DNA of 64,000 bases from Anthostomella pinea (GCA_963556695.1 CAUWAG010000020.1:4712001-4776000), one strand, 5' to 3'; positions 34,512 through 45,300 are shown, counted from the stretch's first letter. Notes: generated by a model not told the origin, from the sequence alone. Program-made: numbers and translations.

Positions 34512-35464
34512 GTGGGTGAGTGGTAAGATGTGAAAGGGACGTTGGCAGTTCGGAAATCCCGCGATGATCGTGTAACCCTGATGCGACGAGACGGGGTAAC
34601 TCCAGGCAGGCTGTGATTTCAACAATGAAGCGGTTCTGCTGCCATCAAGCGGTGAGCTTGTTAGACGGTGTGATTGACTTGCATCGTCACATATATTACA
34701 TGTACTGTAGGAGGGGTATGTTGTATTCTGGCTAATCAATTGATGTGCCTATCCCAGAGTTGTTGGCCGATTTTGTTACTTTGTTTCTCGAATTGGAAGT
34801 ACCTAGAATTAATCGAAATACTCTATCAGTGGCTGCCTAATAATAAATGTTACACTATGTTACACTCAGGGCGCTCCATGCCGCATTGCGTTGCATCATC
34901 ACACTCTGTCATACTTGCGTCAGGCAGAGTACTTCCGCAGAGTACTTCTGAAGTTTCTTTGAAACTGTTGGTTTGGAGTATGTCGTATTGCATTGCTCCA
35001 AGCTGCCAAAAGGGTTATGTCATGGATTGGGCTGTATCATGTTGCATCGCGCCGCGTTTGATTCCCCTCGTGATCTTTGGTCCCCTAAGCGGTGTGGAAT
35101 GTATCCTTGGCGGGAGGATGCCTCGAGATGGGAAGGTTGTTGGCGAGGCATTGTTGGTAGGCTACCAGCGTCGATCCTCCGATGTGGGTGGGGATGTCGG
35201 AATCGCGCAGGGAATGCAGGCATACGTATGGGCGGAAGAGACCTAGTGGGTGATGCAGTAGGTGAGTTTAGGGGCACGGATTGCATTTAAGGGGTAGATA
35301 GGGAACAGTCCGTGGACAGTTCGGGTCTCCTCTGCCATCTGCTTGTTTGCCTATGCTTGGAGTTCGAGAACTACGTCCAAGTGTTTATCTGCTTTAAGGG
35401 CACTCATACGTTTCCTCTGGCAAGATACTATAGAATTCATTCTTACTTGATGCCACGATTGACA
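34512..35464. promoter_or_regulatory. Long upstream region of the precursor-peptide gene
   Basis: About 950 bp with no motif-bearing ORF. It holds the direct repeat GCAGAGTACTT at 34924-34934 and 34937-34947, a TGTTACAC pair at 34846-34865, and an ACTATAGAA element (about 35427) some 40 bp before the first candidate start. A long upstream region fits a strongly regulated precursor gene. Confidence 0.4.
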
Positions 35465-35773
35465 ATGCGGTTCATATTCTCTCTCGCTATCCTGGCTACT
35501 TGCGCTCTGTGCGCTCCCATGGCTCCTAAAAGCGGCATGTTGATCCCTCTGTCCTTCACACGTAACCTTTTGACTAATGTGTACTGTTCAGGCCGTGCAG
35601 CAACACACTCCGGTCCTGTCGGAGACGCAAAAGTCATCTACCCTGACCACCGTCGCGCACCACGCGCCTCGAGTTCTGATGAAGACGCCAAAGTCATCTA
35701 CCCCGACTACCGACGCGCACCACGCGCCTCGAGCTCCGATGAAGATGCAAAGGTCATCTACCCTGACTATTGA
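35465..35773 (+). CDS. Candidate dikaritin-type RiPP precursor peptide with three core repeats
   Basis: 102 residues from the Met at 35465 (an in-frame Met at 35450 would add five). Signal peptide MRFIFSLAILATCALC, likely cut before APMAPK. Then a linker and three repeats: units of 20 residues starting at 35624 and 35684, and a last unit of 9 at 35744. Each begins DAKVIYPD; the eighth-plus residue is H in copy one and Y in copies two and three. Copies one and two end in RR, a kexin site, followed by a linker (APRASSSDE); copy three stops after DY. A core placed just before the dibasic site is the layout of ustiloxin-type precursors. Of 11 base differences between copies (6 between 1 and 2, 5 between 2 and 3), 10 are synonymous in this frame, so selection preserves it. 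The core is probably within VIYPDY/H. An intron-like stretch (branch TGACTAAT, acceptor TTCAG, near 35571-35591) lies in the linker, but removing it from any reasonable donor destroys the repeat frame. Confidence 0.85.
   Translation: MRFIFSLAILATCALCAPMAPKSGMLIPLSFTRNLLTNVYCSGRAATHSGPVGDAKVIYPDHRRAPRASSSDEDAKVIYPDYRRAPRASSSDEDAKVIYPDY
35624..35773 (+). repeat. 60-bp coding tandem repeat (2.5 copies)
   Basis: Units at 35624-35683, 35684-35743 and partial 35744-35773. They encode the repeated core segments of the precursor. Substitutions are almost all at third codon positions. Confidence 0.9.
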
Positions 35774-37305
35774 TGAAGATATTCAGGGAATGCGATTGTA
35801 CTACAGATTGGCAGTCAGGATACCATCCCTGTGCTTGTGGTTCGCATGGTCTAGGTAGTCTTCGTTGGGGTGGGAGTATCTTAAGAGGTACTCTTCCGCT
35901 TGCAGCACGAGTAGGATTCGTGATTACGTTTGCTAGGAGAGATTGGTGATGTTGATTTCGCCTGGTAGCGGCGGAAGGGTCTCGGGTGAGGCTACAGAAC
36001 CACAAACTATCAATTGTCTGGATCACGATGCTCCGCTAATATGACATCGAATAAGTTCTCGTGTATATGAGTGATGACAACACCACGTACGGCTGATTGA
36101 TGTTGCGATGCCGTCACAAGAACAACACTCGTGGATAAGCTCTGTCCGCTATACCTGGAATGAGCTGTCAGAGCGTATTCGGCGAATGTACGTCTTTCAA
36201 GGCTTCTGTTGACTCTTGAGCTATCTTCACGTTCCGTCCGAAAACCCGATCCCTATAATTATCGTCTCAATGGTCCTTCTGTGACCGACGCTAACAAGAA
36301 CCGTGACCATGCCCGTCTTTGCAGTTGTAAATGACAACATCCACGCATCCACGACATCGTGGGTACTTGCGTGAAGCCGAGCAGGTCCTGTGGCCCCGGG
36401 TGGGCATGACTGTGACTTCTGCGGTCGGGGTTAGGAACTGGAGAATATCGTTGACACCATAATGTGACTGATCGTATTGCCCACCATGTTAAGGAGTTGA
36501 AGGCTGCGAAGATGGCTTGGCTCCTACTGAAGACGGCTTTTGTGATCCTGTGGTGGCAGACGCCCCCTTTTCCTGAACACTATAGACAAATACACCACAT
36601 TTTCGTGAATGCTCGCTGTCATATATGATCCATGATCCGAGCATATCAAAGGGTTAAAGGAATAAATCATGAGGCATGCTATCACGCTGACTGGCTGGCT
36701 CTTGATATACTGAATGGAAGTTGCTCTCCCGCTGCGTTGGAACCCTGACGGCGGTGCCCAGGACATGGAGTGGATGGATTGACACGTGCGGCGGTGGGAG
36801 GTTCCGGCTGGCTCGGGGTCATCCGGTCATTAAGCCCGAAGCCCTTATCCGACGTGTCAACCAATCTCCGGCCGTCCTGGGTCCCCGTGCTGACCCGGCC
36901 TGACCTTGGCTTCGAGAAAGCTCTCACCAAACCTGGAAGCTGGCTTGTAACGAGCCTCTTGCTGAAGAACCTCGCAGGACAAAAGCTGATGCCAGCTATC
37001 ATCAATGATGCAGCAGTTGCATGCAGATTCCGAGTCCGCATGCCACCCCGTTGTTTGAAAGCTTGGCTTTTTACGTCGAGCTTGGCATCATCATGATCGT
37101 CCTGACCATGCCGTGCTGCCCACACATACATAAAGAGGCTCGAGACCGACACGAGATTACCATTCGGCTATCCTGGAGCTGAGCTATACATGATCAGAGT
37201 ACTTCTTCTCGCTTTGCTGACACCAGGAGCTCACATGCCCAACCAAAGTGCTGTATATCTGAATTGACCTTTGCTCGTCCAAGGCTTCAGCCGAAAGAGC
37301 CTATC
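35774..37305. other. Right flank of the RiPP locus, no gene recognised
   Basis: Overlapping ORFs on both strands at 36682-37152 are each about 110-155 codons but have no motif, signal peptide or splice support. The repeat homology of the precursor fades just after its stop (a weak GATGAAGA echo near 35774). Confidence 0.4.
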
Positions 37306-38569
37306 ATGCACGCAAAAACTATATCAACCATCATTGGCGCCTTCGCTGCGGCCAGCGTCACAGCGTTGCCGACTGAGAGCCGGCAGAAGCCCCAGCCATG
37401 GCAGCAGCCGACGAGGCACCATGTGAGCAACGTGGAGCTGGGACCTCGGCCGCATTATCTAGTTAACGACATGGACGAGGGGTGGCTCAAAGACCGCCTG
37501 TCGCAGTGCTCCGAAATGGAGTCGCAGCCTACCAAATTCAGCATCGGGCATCGCGGGGACGGTTGTCTGCAATTCCCCGAAGTGACGCTCGAGTCCATAG
37601 AAGCCGGCGTGAGAATGGGCGCCGGGATGCTGGAGTGCGACGTCTCATTCACCAGCGACCGACAGCTTGTGTGTCGACACGACATGTGTGATCTCCACAC
37701 GACGACCAACATCGTCGCGACCGAGCTGGGGTCCAAGTGCACGACCCCGTTCACACCGGCGAGCAACAGCACGGAGGCTACGGCCACCTGCTGCACCAGC
37801 GACATCACCCTGGCCGAGTTCAAGAGCCTCTGCGGGAAGATGGACGGCTACAACGCCTCGGCCACCACGCCAGAAGAGTTCCTAGAGGGCACGCCCTCGT
37901 GGCGGACAGACCTGTACGCGACCTGCGGCACCGTCCTGTCGCACAAGGAGTTCATCTCGCTCGTACGGGCTGCATTTCACGAGCGAGCTTAAGCAGCCGC
38001 GCGTGCCGATGCCGTTCGAGGGCGACTACACGCAGGAGCAGTATGCCCAGCAGATGATTGACGAGTACAAGGCCGCCGGCATCGACCCCGCGCGCGTCTG
38101 GCCGCAGAGCTTCGACTTCAACGACGTCGCATACTGGCTCGCGGCCGAGCCCGAGTTTGGCAGGCAATCGATCCTGCTGGACCAGAGCGGCGATAGCCCC
38201 GGGACGCTCTCCGGCGCCGTCGCGAACTTGACCTTCTACAAGGACGCCGGCGTACAGATCGTAGGGCCGCCGCTGCCGTACCTCGTCACGCTGGGCGAGA
38301 ACGACGAGTATATCCCCTCGGCCTACGCCACCACGGCGAACCAGCTCGGTCTGAAGATCATCACCTGGTCGCTGGAGCGATCGGGTCCGCTCGCTCAGGC
38401 CGCCGCGGACGGCGATTACTACTATACGACCATCGCCAACGGCACGCACGGCGATGGGGACATGTACAAGCTGGTAGATGTCCTCGCACGCGAGGTAGGT
38501 GTCACTGGGATCTTCTCGGACTGGTTTGCCACGGTGACGTATTATGCCAACTGCTTTGGCCTGTTCTGA
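37306..38569 (+). pseudogene. Secreted glycerophosphodiester phosphodiesterase (GDPD) family, frameshifted
   Basis: GDPD enzymes release glycerol phosphate from deacylated phospholipids. The first frame (37306-37992) starts with a signal peptide ([18 protein letters not shown]) and has the catalytic blocks [29 protein letters not shown] and a run of paired cysteines. After HKEFISLV (about 37965) homology continues in another frame as [17 protein letters not shown] through to the stop at 38569, including DFNDVAYWLA, LKIITWSLERSG and IFSDWFATVTYYANCF. No GT-AG intron fits; loss of two bases (or gain of one) near 37961-37967 accounts for it. It is either a recent pseudogene or an assembly indel; both halves otherwise look conserved. 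Confidence 0.8.
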
Positions 38570-38958
38570 GCCAGCCGGCTACGTACGAGCAGTCCTTGTG
38601 TCTGCACGTCTGGCATATGCAATGAAGTATATATGAAACTTAATCAGTAATGTTCTTACACCTATAAATCATCCCTGCTCCATGTCGAAAGCACATACGA
38701 AAGCACTCACCGGAAAGTCAGTGATGTTGACCCGGACGGGGATTGAACGTTATCTATCAGTCTGTGCTGCAGAACCTGGCCGAAACCAGACCGAAATGGC
38801 TGCAACTTGCCAGGCAAGTTCTTTAGCGGGTACTGTGCAGTCCGAGGCCGCTCGAATGGGGAGAACTGCAATACAGTCTAGCTTTCGGCTGGGAAACCCG
38901 GCCAGATCCTCCAGAGCCGATACACGATCGACTTCCCTGCAAATCCGTTGTTATCACA

Positions 38959-40660
38959 TTGTGCTCGCCCTTGATCGAACATCACCCAGAAAGCGACAGC
39001 TTCCGGCCTGCGCACCTAACGGTGCATGAGTATCTCGTGAGCGGGAAGTCTGACGACAAAGACAACTTCCAAGTGTACCTCCCAGAAGCCCATAAAGCAA
39101 TGGCCAGACCATGCTTGAGATGTCTCAGCCAAAGTGAGATGCGCGATACTGCTCTCATCGGACCAGGCACGGTAGAGTTTGGGAGGTACGCCTTGTCGTA
39201 TTGGTGTCACCATTTGGTCAAACCAGAACCCGACGCATGCCTCCTCAATGAAGTGGCTTGCTTCATGTCTTCGTCAGAAAGACGCGTTTTCTGGCTTACA
39301 AGATGGCTCCTAGCAGACAAGGCAGCATTTCCCCTCCAGCACATGTTAAACCTCGTCCGAGGAGTGCGCAAGTGGGCCGATGACACGAACAAAGATGACG
39401 TCTGACCGTTCGACGAGCTGAGTGATATCTTGGACGTCCTCGTCGATATTGACCTCCTCCATCTTGAGCAAGCCAACAGCGAGGAAAGAGCTGTACCCAC
39501 CACGCCGCGACGGATCGGCAACTTCGAGAGGATGATGGTTACTCGAGAGCTCGCAAGAGAATACACGATGGCTGGACGGCTGGACAAGGGAGTCGAGCAC
39601 TTCAGAGCAAAGCTCGCGCGACTCACCGAGGCATCCATTGTTCAGCCACTGGACTCCATGTGACTCTTGAATGGCCTTGGGATCATGTACGATCAACAAG
39701 GCCAGACCGAATTAGCGTTGTCGACATTGCAGACAGCGCTTGAGCTCCAACAAGCCGCCTCATGAAATGGTGGCGGCGGCGAGACTATTCCACACACTGG
39801 GCAAGGTAGGGCAGGTGTGTGCAGCTGGCTGTGTCGGGTCCTCCTAGTTGGATGCCTAGGTCACGGACGTTAGTATATAGATTTAAATTGAAGCATAAAA
39901 TTCCATTAACCAACAAAACATTGTCTGATGTGTGTAGCGGTAACATGTAGGGGAAGAAAGGTCTGGTTCGGGCTCTGGACGCTAGCCTATAATTCCTTGA
40001 GGTACCCGAATACCTTGGTTCGATTCCAAGATTAGACAAACTTATCTTTTTGTAACCAGTCTGTTCGAATCTAGTGTATCACCGCCTGAGTCCGACATTA
40101 CTTTGACAATGAATGATCTGGGTCGACTGTATCGACACCTAAGCAAATACGAAGAGTCCGAGAACATGCACCTCGAGACCTTAAAAGCTGTTGCACCAGC
40201 TGTTTCCTTACACCGATTTCCAGATTACATTCACCCTTAACAGCTTGGCCAGGTGTTACAGGAAGCAGGGGCGACTCGTTGATGCTATACAGTTCCACAG
40301 CGAGGCCCTTGCGATCCAGACGAACGTCTTAGGCGTTTAACACCCATACACGCTTTTGGTCTTAAGTGACATTGCTAAGTGTCATCGGGACCAAGGAGAC
40401 CTCGCAAAGGCCTATAAACTGCAAGAGAAGTCTGTTAAGCTTCGGCAGAAGGTGCTTGGACCTAAACATCATGATACTCTATGGGCAATGAACAACCTTG
40501 CAGTAATGTACGAGATGGGCGGACACTTCGAAGAATCAGTCCAGATGCATAAGAGACATTGGGTCAGGGCCACAAGGTTACTATTTGGAGTGTCCAAGCT
40601 ATTAAGAAGTTGAACCGTACTAAAAACAATAAAGCCGGCATACACTACATCTTGTTCTAG
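38959..40660 (+). pseudogene. NLR (NACHT-type) C-terminus with TPR repeats, multiply broken
   Basis: STAND/NLR remnant. FRPAHLTVHEYLVS matches the segment that follows NACHT domains in fungal NLRs; the NACHT itself is absent. Then RELAREYTMAGRLDKGVEHF, LGIMYDQQGQTELALSTLQTAL, MNDLGRLYRHLSKYEESENMH, LSDIAKCHRDQGDLAKAYKLQE, MNNLAVMYEMGGHFEESVQMHK and, in a shifted frame, TIWSVQAIKKLNRTK are successive tetratricopeptide repeats. Several stops (for example TGA at 39403, TAA at 40337) and frameshifts separate them, and about 250 bp of unrelated DNA interrupts between about 39825 and 40080. Fungal NLR-TPR proteins act in non-self recognition and decay often. Confidence 0.75.
39961..40051 (+). other. 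tRNA-like sequence with Pol III terminator (SINE-like or pseudo-tRNA)
   Basis: Folds partly as a tRNA. The acceptor stem is GTCTGGT (39961) with ATTAGAC (40031-40037), 7 pairs, two of them G-T. The D arm GGGC/GCCT carries GG in its loop. The T arm is perfect, CTTGG-TTCGATT-CCAAG (40014-40030), containing a good B box. TTTTT follows at 40047-40051. The anticodon arm does not pair, so it is not a normal tRNA. It sits inside foreign DNA that splits the TPR pseudogene, which suggests a tRNA-derived retroposon. Confidence 0.45.
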
Positions 40661-40984
40661 TGCTCATCGAAGGTCCCCGAACGGCTCGAGTTATGTCATC
40701 GCGACGCAATCAGATTGCTGGTAGTCTATCTCGTCGTACCTGTAGACAAGTGGAGAGCTCTCCTGGTGGCTTCCTTCCTTCCTTCCTTCCAGGTCTCCGG
40801 GTCAAGAGTGTTCGCGAGGCCGTCGGTGGTATACCATCGTCATGTTTTCGTTCCCGGCGCTACCAGCCGGACCTCCGTCGAGACGAAATTGGTATTAGGA
40901 ACTTCTCGGCCATCCAGACAGTCAGGGGCAGCCTATGAGTCTTGCTTCGAGCGCATGACGTTAGATTCGAGGGACTTTAGACTA

Positions 40985-42382
40985 AATATAAAGTAGGAGC
41001 AGATCCAAGAGGCCTACGAGAGCAACCGTCAAGAATGGCTCTCTCGCTCCATTGACTCCATGCTGCAGAATGATAAGCAAGTGAAACCGGGCGAGGTACT
41101 CATTGCGCACCTCAAACGTCAGGAGACCGAAGATGCTACGAGCATCAAGGCAGCATTGACAAGCAGGGTGTCAACTGCGAGTGTATTTGGGCTAGACCCT
41201 CTCCTGCCGTTCTCGCCCTCGTTGTCTATGCTCAGGAGAAGCTCCGGGAACTTGTCGGGAAAGGTAGCCGTGACATTCCATGCTGGTCAGAGGTAATTGA
41301 GCCGCGCACTCGAGCATCCGCTGCTGACTCGTGCTTCTCTGGCAGACATTTGTCTTACACCTCCTCCCGATCTCCACCTCTCCGTGATTGAACTTTCTCA
41401 CAGGCACAACATCGAGCATCTGCAAGTCGTGCTTGACAAGCTGTCCCCACCCACCCTCCGCTCCATGCTTGACCTGCCTAGAAGACTCGCAGAGACATCC
41501 AAGATGCCTCGCCTGGTGCAGCCCCGGATCGCGTTTGATGCATCCGGCGTAGCCCTGACGGTCGTTCCCGCCGCAGACTCGTCCTATACCCACCACCACC
41601 TCCGCGCCGACCTCCACGAGCTGGCGTTGAGTAGTGGGCTCGATATCGACATGTACTACACCACGCCCAGTGCGCATATCACCATTGGGCGATCCGTCGG
41701 CGACAATTATTTCGCTGGTATGTTTGTTTGTTGTTTGTTTGTTTTGTATTTAACGTGGGGGGTAGCTCCTCAGTAGTGCAAACCACGCCTCCCAGAGCCT
41801 CTGCATCGCAGGGTTGTGGAGGTCTCAAGATAATAAGTACAGTCAGTCCCGCTCACGGGCCCATCCCCGTTGTTGCGGCGGTATGACCTTGGGGTCATCC
41901 ATCTGGTCCTTCAAGAAAAGCTATCTATCGGGGACAGATTGTTGAAAAGAACTTGCTCTTCTCCACGAATTTTGCCCATTCTGTGCTCCTCTCCCCTAAG
42001 TATTGTAAACAAGCTGTCCTAGGCGAGTACCTAGGCAGCAGCCGATTTTTCCCCAGCCTCTTACAAAAGAAAATATGTTGTGGTGTTTTCTTCTCACCAC
42101 AACTGCAATGGTCATTCGAGTCTGTATGCCCAAAGCGTTCATGATATCTGGCAAAGTCGCCATGTCCAGATCTGGCCGCTAGAAGTCTGTGTAAAGTACT
42201 CCTCTTAAAAGATATCAGGTTATTTCGCTGGTAAGGATGGTGGAGAGGCGGCCAGGCGATTCGTTGACATGGTGTTGCAGACTGATGAGGAGCTGGAGAA
42301 CATGTCCCCGGAGAAGGCTAGCTGGACATTTACTGGGGAGGTTGGGCTATCGTGTCATATGGGCTATCTGAAGTTCGGATGA
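40985..42382 (+). pseudogene. 2H phosphoesterase-like (RNA ligase/cyclic nucleotide phosphodiesterase superfamily) gene, disrupted
   Basis: Two HxT/S motifs of 2H enzymes are visible: DLHLSVIEL (in a frame ending near 41720) and AHITIGR. Upstream pieces IQEAYESNRQEWLSRSI and, in another frame, NCECIWARPSPAVLALV followed by AQEKLRELVG belong to the same fungal family, with an intron-like GTAATT...CTGGCAG (41294-41345) between. A frame change is needed between the two N-terminal pieces. After DNYFAG the gene is split by a 499-bp insertion (41721-42219) and resumes as KDGGEAARRFVDMV, ending GYLKFG at 42382. The family cleaves cyclic phosphates or ligates RNA 2'-5'; the fungal substrate is unknown. 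An upstream TAG (about 40996) and the insertion make it non-functional. Confidence 0.65.
41707..42233 (-). mobile_element. 499-bp retroposon insertion with 14-bp target-site duplication
   Basis: The 14-mer TTATTTCGCTGGTA occurs at 41707-41720 and again at 42220-42233, directly flanking 499 bp. Deleting the insert and one copy restores the reading frame of the 2H gene, so this is a true duplication. The left end of the insert is TGTTTGTTTGTTGTTTG..., that is, a (CAAA)n-like tail on the minus strand, the mark of target-primed reverse transcription (LINE or SINE). The element therefore lies in minus orientation with its 5' end near 42219. No RT ORF and no clear Pol III box was found: a SINE of unknown type or a 5'-truncated LINE. 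Confidence 0.8.
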
Positions 42383-45300
42383 CCCCAGGAGCCAGCATCA
42401 GCAGTAGGGTGGCCGACTCCGCCAGTCACTGGGACATAAACACATGCAAGTTGTTTTATATTGCATCATCTCAAAGCTGATATTAGTTATGTCTAGGTAG
42501 GTTGTTATATACCCGTTGCTCACACGTGCAATGTCAATCCACGTTCGAGTTGACAAGCAATGAGATAAGTACACTAGTGGTAGCCTATGGTACCTTCGAG
42601 TATTTCCCACGACTCTCGCGGCAAGCTGATTTTGGCAATTAGCCCGGATCTCTAACCATATATTCACTGAGTTGAGCGACGATGATGCATTACATTTATG
42701 AATCCAGGGGGGTACCGGTAGCCTCTTCAGACGAGGCCATAAGCTACGTACAGGTTAAGTTCCTAACGATGGAGCGACCATATTCAAGACCCTATTTTCT
42801 TTATTCGGTTCGAAAAGGTCATTCTCCAATGGGTCGATATCTGAAAAGCGAAAACAATAATGATTCGTATTGAATCCTAGACAAGGTTGAACTGAATACT
42901 AACACACACACACACACATACGTAACTGCATACCCTCTTTTATACAAAACGCAACATACAGCCCCAAAAACTCTCCGAAGGGCCCTGCGCGTTGCACCGC
43001 ACCACTCACGAGCGCGGCCAAGCAGACCTGTCGACTTGCCCTCCAGCACAGGTCCCACACCTCGTTCGCTCATGCGCTGGCGTTGGGGGTCACTTTGTAA
43101 CAGACAAGGTGGCATAAGGCACGCATCGGACGACCCAACGACGACGACGACACACTACCTACCGGTGGATCGAGCTTCGACAGGATACCGCAGTGACAAG
43201 GAGCGTTCAAGCCGCCCCGGCCAACGGCTCACTTCTCAGGTGCGGGAGCATCCGCGCCGTGATATCTCGTACAGTGGTGGTGTTCTTTGTGCGCTGTGTC
43301 GTGTCGCGTAGCCTCTAGACGCGATATTGGGCCTCTGATATCGATGTGCTTGTATTCAGGTACTGGCTGTAAAAAAATCGCGGGGTTGCGATGAAGGGGC
43401 GACTGGACCCCGATGCCGAGGATGGATATCCATGGGCGGCCCGGATATTCGAAGCGAAGCGATGCAATGTCTACCGCCAAGCCCAGCAACGTACGTACAC
43501 ACCATCAAAGCAAGCAAAGCGAGACGACACGACACGACACGACACGACACGACACAAGCAACTTACCCCAGATTTGATGTCAGAGAGGGGATGGGTACAT
43601 GCAAGCGAGAGAACAATTGAACAGAGCTGAGCGTGTCGTGATTCGTCCCCGCCAATCTCGCCGACATCTTGGCTGTTTCGCTTCCAATGCCCACCCTACC
43701 TCACCCATGACCTACCTATTCCAGTACCAGTAGTCTGGGGTAGGTAGCAGCGGCAGCGGCAGCGAGGAGGTAGCAAGCGCACCAATGAGGGACCGCAGAG
43801 GCACAGCTCCCCAGTGCCACGGGCTTCGCCCTTTCTTAGCAGTCAGACGAAACCGAACATGGCGGGGAGTGAGATTGTGGGAAGAACCTGCGATGCGGAA
43901 GTTCGTCGTTTCGCGAGCCCTGCTCGGGCATGGAAGATGGGGGAAAAGGCTGGGCTAGGCTGGTCGTACGTTCTCTGGAGCTGATATGGATTAGGACCCT
44001 GCAATATTAACGTGTACGTGGAATTCGCTGCATATGACTGCATGTAAAGCAGGACGCGCTGACGCGTCGGTTGGTCGGTTGGGCGTGTGTCCATCTCAGG
44101 GGCAGGCTGCTGGTCCCGCCTCATTAGTTCAGTATTGAACAACCTCACTTTCTACCTATAATCGCCCGTCGGTAGTTCCGACATGTCTTACTCCGCTCAA
44201 ACGAAGGGGATAGATATAGAGTAATGTAGGCAACGCGGGGTGAACAAGGGTACTCCCGGCGGGAGTATCCTCTAGTATCTACAACAGCGGGCTGATTCGT
44301 TCGTTGGAAAACACGTGCGCGACTGAGACTGGTGATGGACTAATAGTAACGCCGTTGAAATACGCCACAAAATCTGGCTATAGCTATTAGCGACCCTTTC
44401 AGTATCGACTTCCGCTGCGTGAGGGCGGGAGCTGGGAGATATAAGCAGATAAGTTATACAGATTAGATACCCACCGCAACGAAGGTTGCTGCGCGGGCGA
44501 CTTGGTGGATTCATGCCTAGACATTCCTGTGGTATTATTCAGACGCCTCGAAGAAAAATAATCCACTTCTGTACTTGGCGCAGGCGCGCACGGAATACAT
44601 ATGCGCGGAGATGCTGTGATGGGAGCTTGAAAGGAAGACTTCGGATAAGAGCATGTCTTGAGATTGTCATAATAAATGCGGTCCATGTGCCTTGCCTTCG
44701 TAAGGTCTCCTCATGCATCAGATCAAACTAACTCCCATATCCAGTCATTGGAGGTGATGCATTATTGTGGTATAGTAATAAGTGATCATGATATGCAAAG
44801 CGGACAAACCCGACACCGCCAGCGCCGAACATAGAACCGAGGCTGCCAGTAATGCACAATATAATTCCGGCCATATATGCTTAGAGACCAAGTGAAACCA
44901 CATCGAAGACAAGGCGTCCTGTTCCATAGGGTCACATCAGTGCGTACGTAAGCTTGCCTTCCATGACGAGAGACGAGCAGGCCAGCCGGCTCGATCGTCC
45001 TCAACCCAATCTAATACTCCAGGCACTAGATCCACCAAGTTCGTGTCGTCGTCAAGGCGGAAATGGAGCAATATGGGAAGATTGTAACAATTAAGAAGTC
45101 GGCGCGATAGCCAGTGGCGTGATGACGTATCGTAAGGACACTGCTGTCCAGTGATACTGCTTTCTTTCCAAGAAACGTGAAATGAAGGATGAGAGGACGA
45201 AGTGGTCGAATTCCGTCGTGAGGCGTGGCCCTCGCCGCATGCGGTAAGAGGGGAACAGTCGAAGAACAGGGTTGTCGGGATTCCGGGCCGCATAGCCTAG

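Noticed and set aside
35577..35858. Alternative frame through the precursor repeats (KSSTLTTVAHHAP-type repeats)
   Set aside because: Base changes between repeats are mostly replacements in this frame but synonymous in the VIYPDY frame, and it lacks the signal peptide.
36682..37152. Opposing ORFs of 108 and 156 codons right of the RiPP precursor, considered as a missing cluster gene
   Set aside because: No peptidase, oxidase, transporter or regulator motif on either strand.
38715..38760. tRNA 3' half suggested by ACCCGGACGGGGATTGAAC
   Set aside because: The would-be T stem does not pair and no matching 5' acceptor strand exists.
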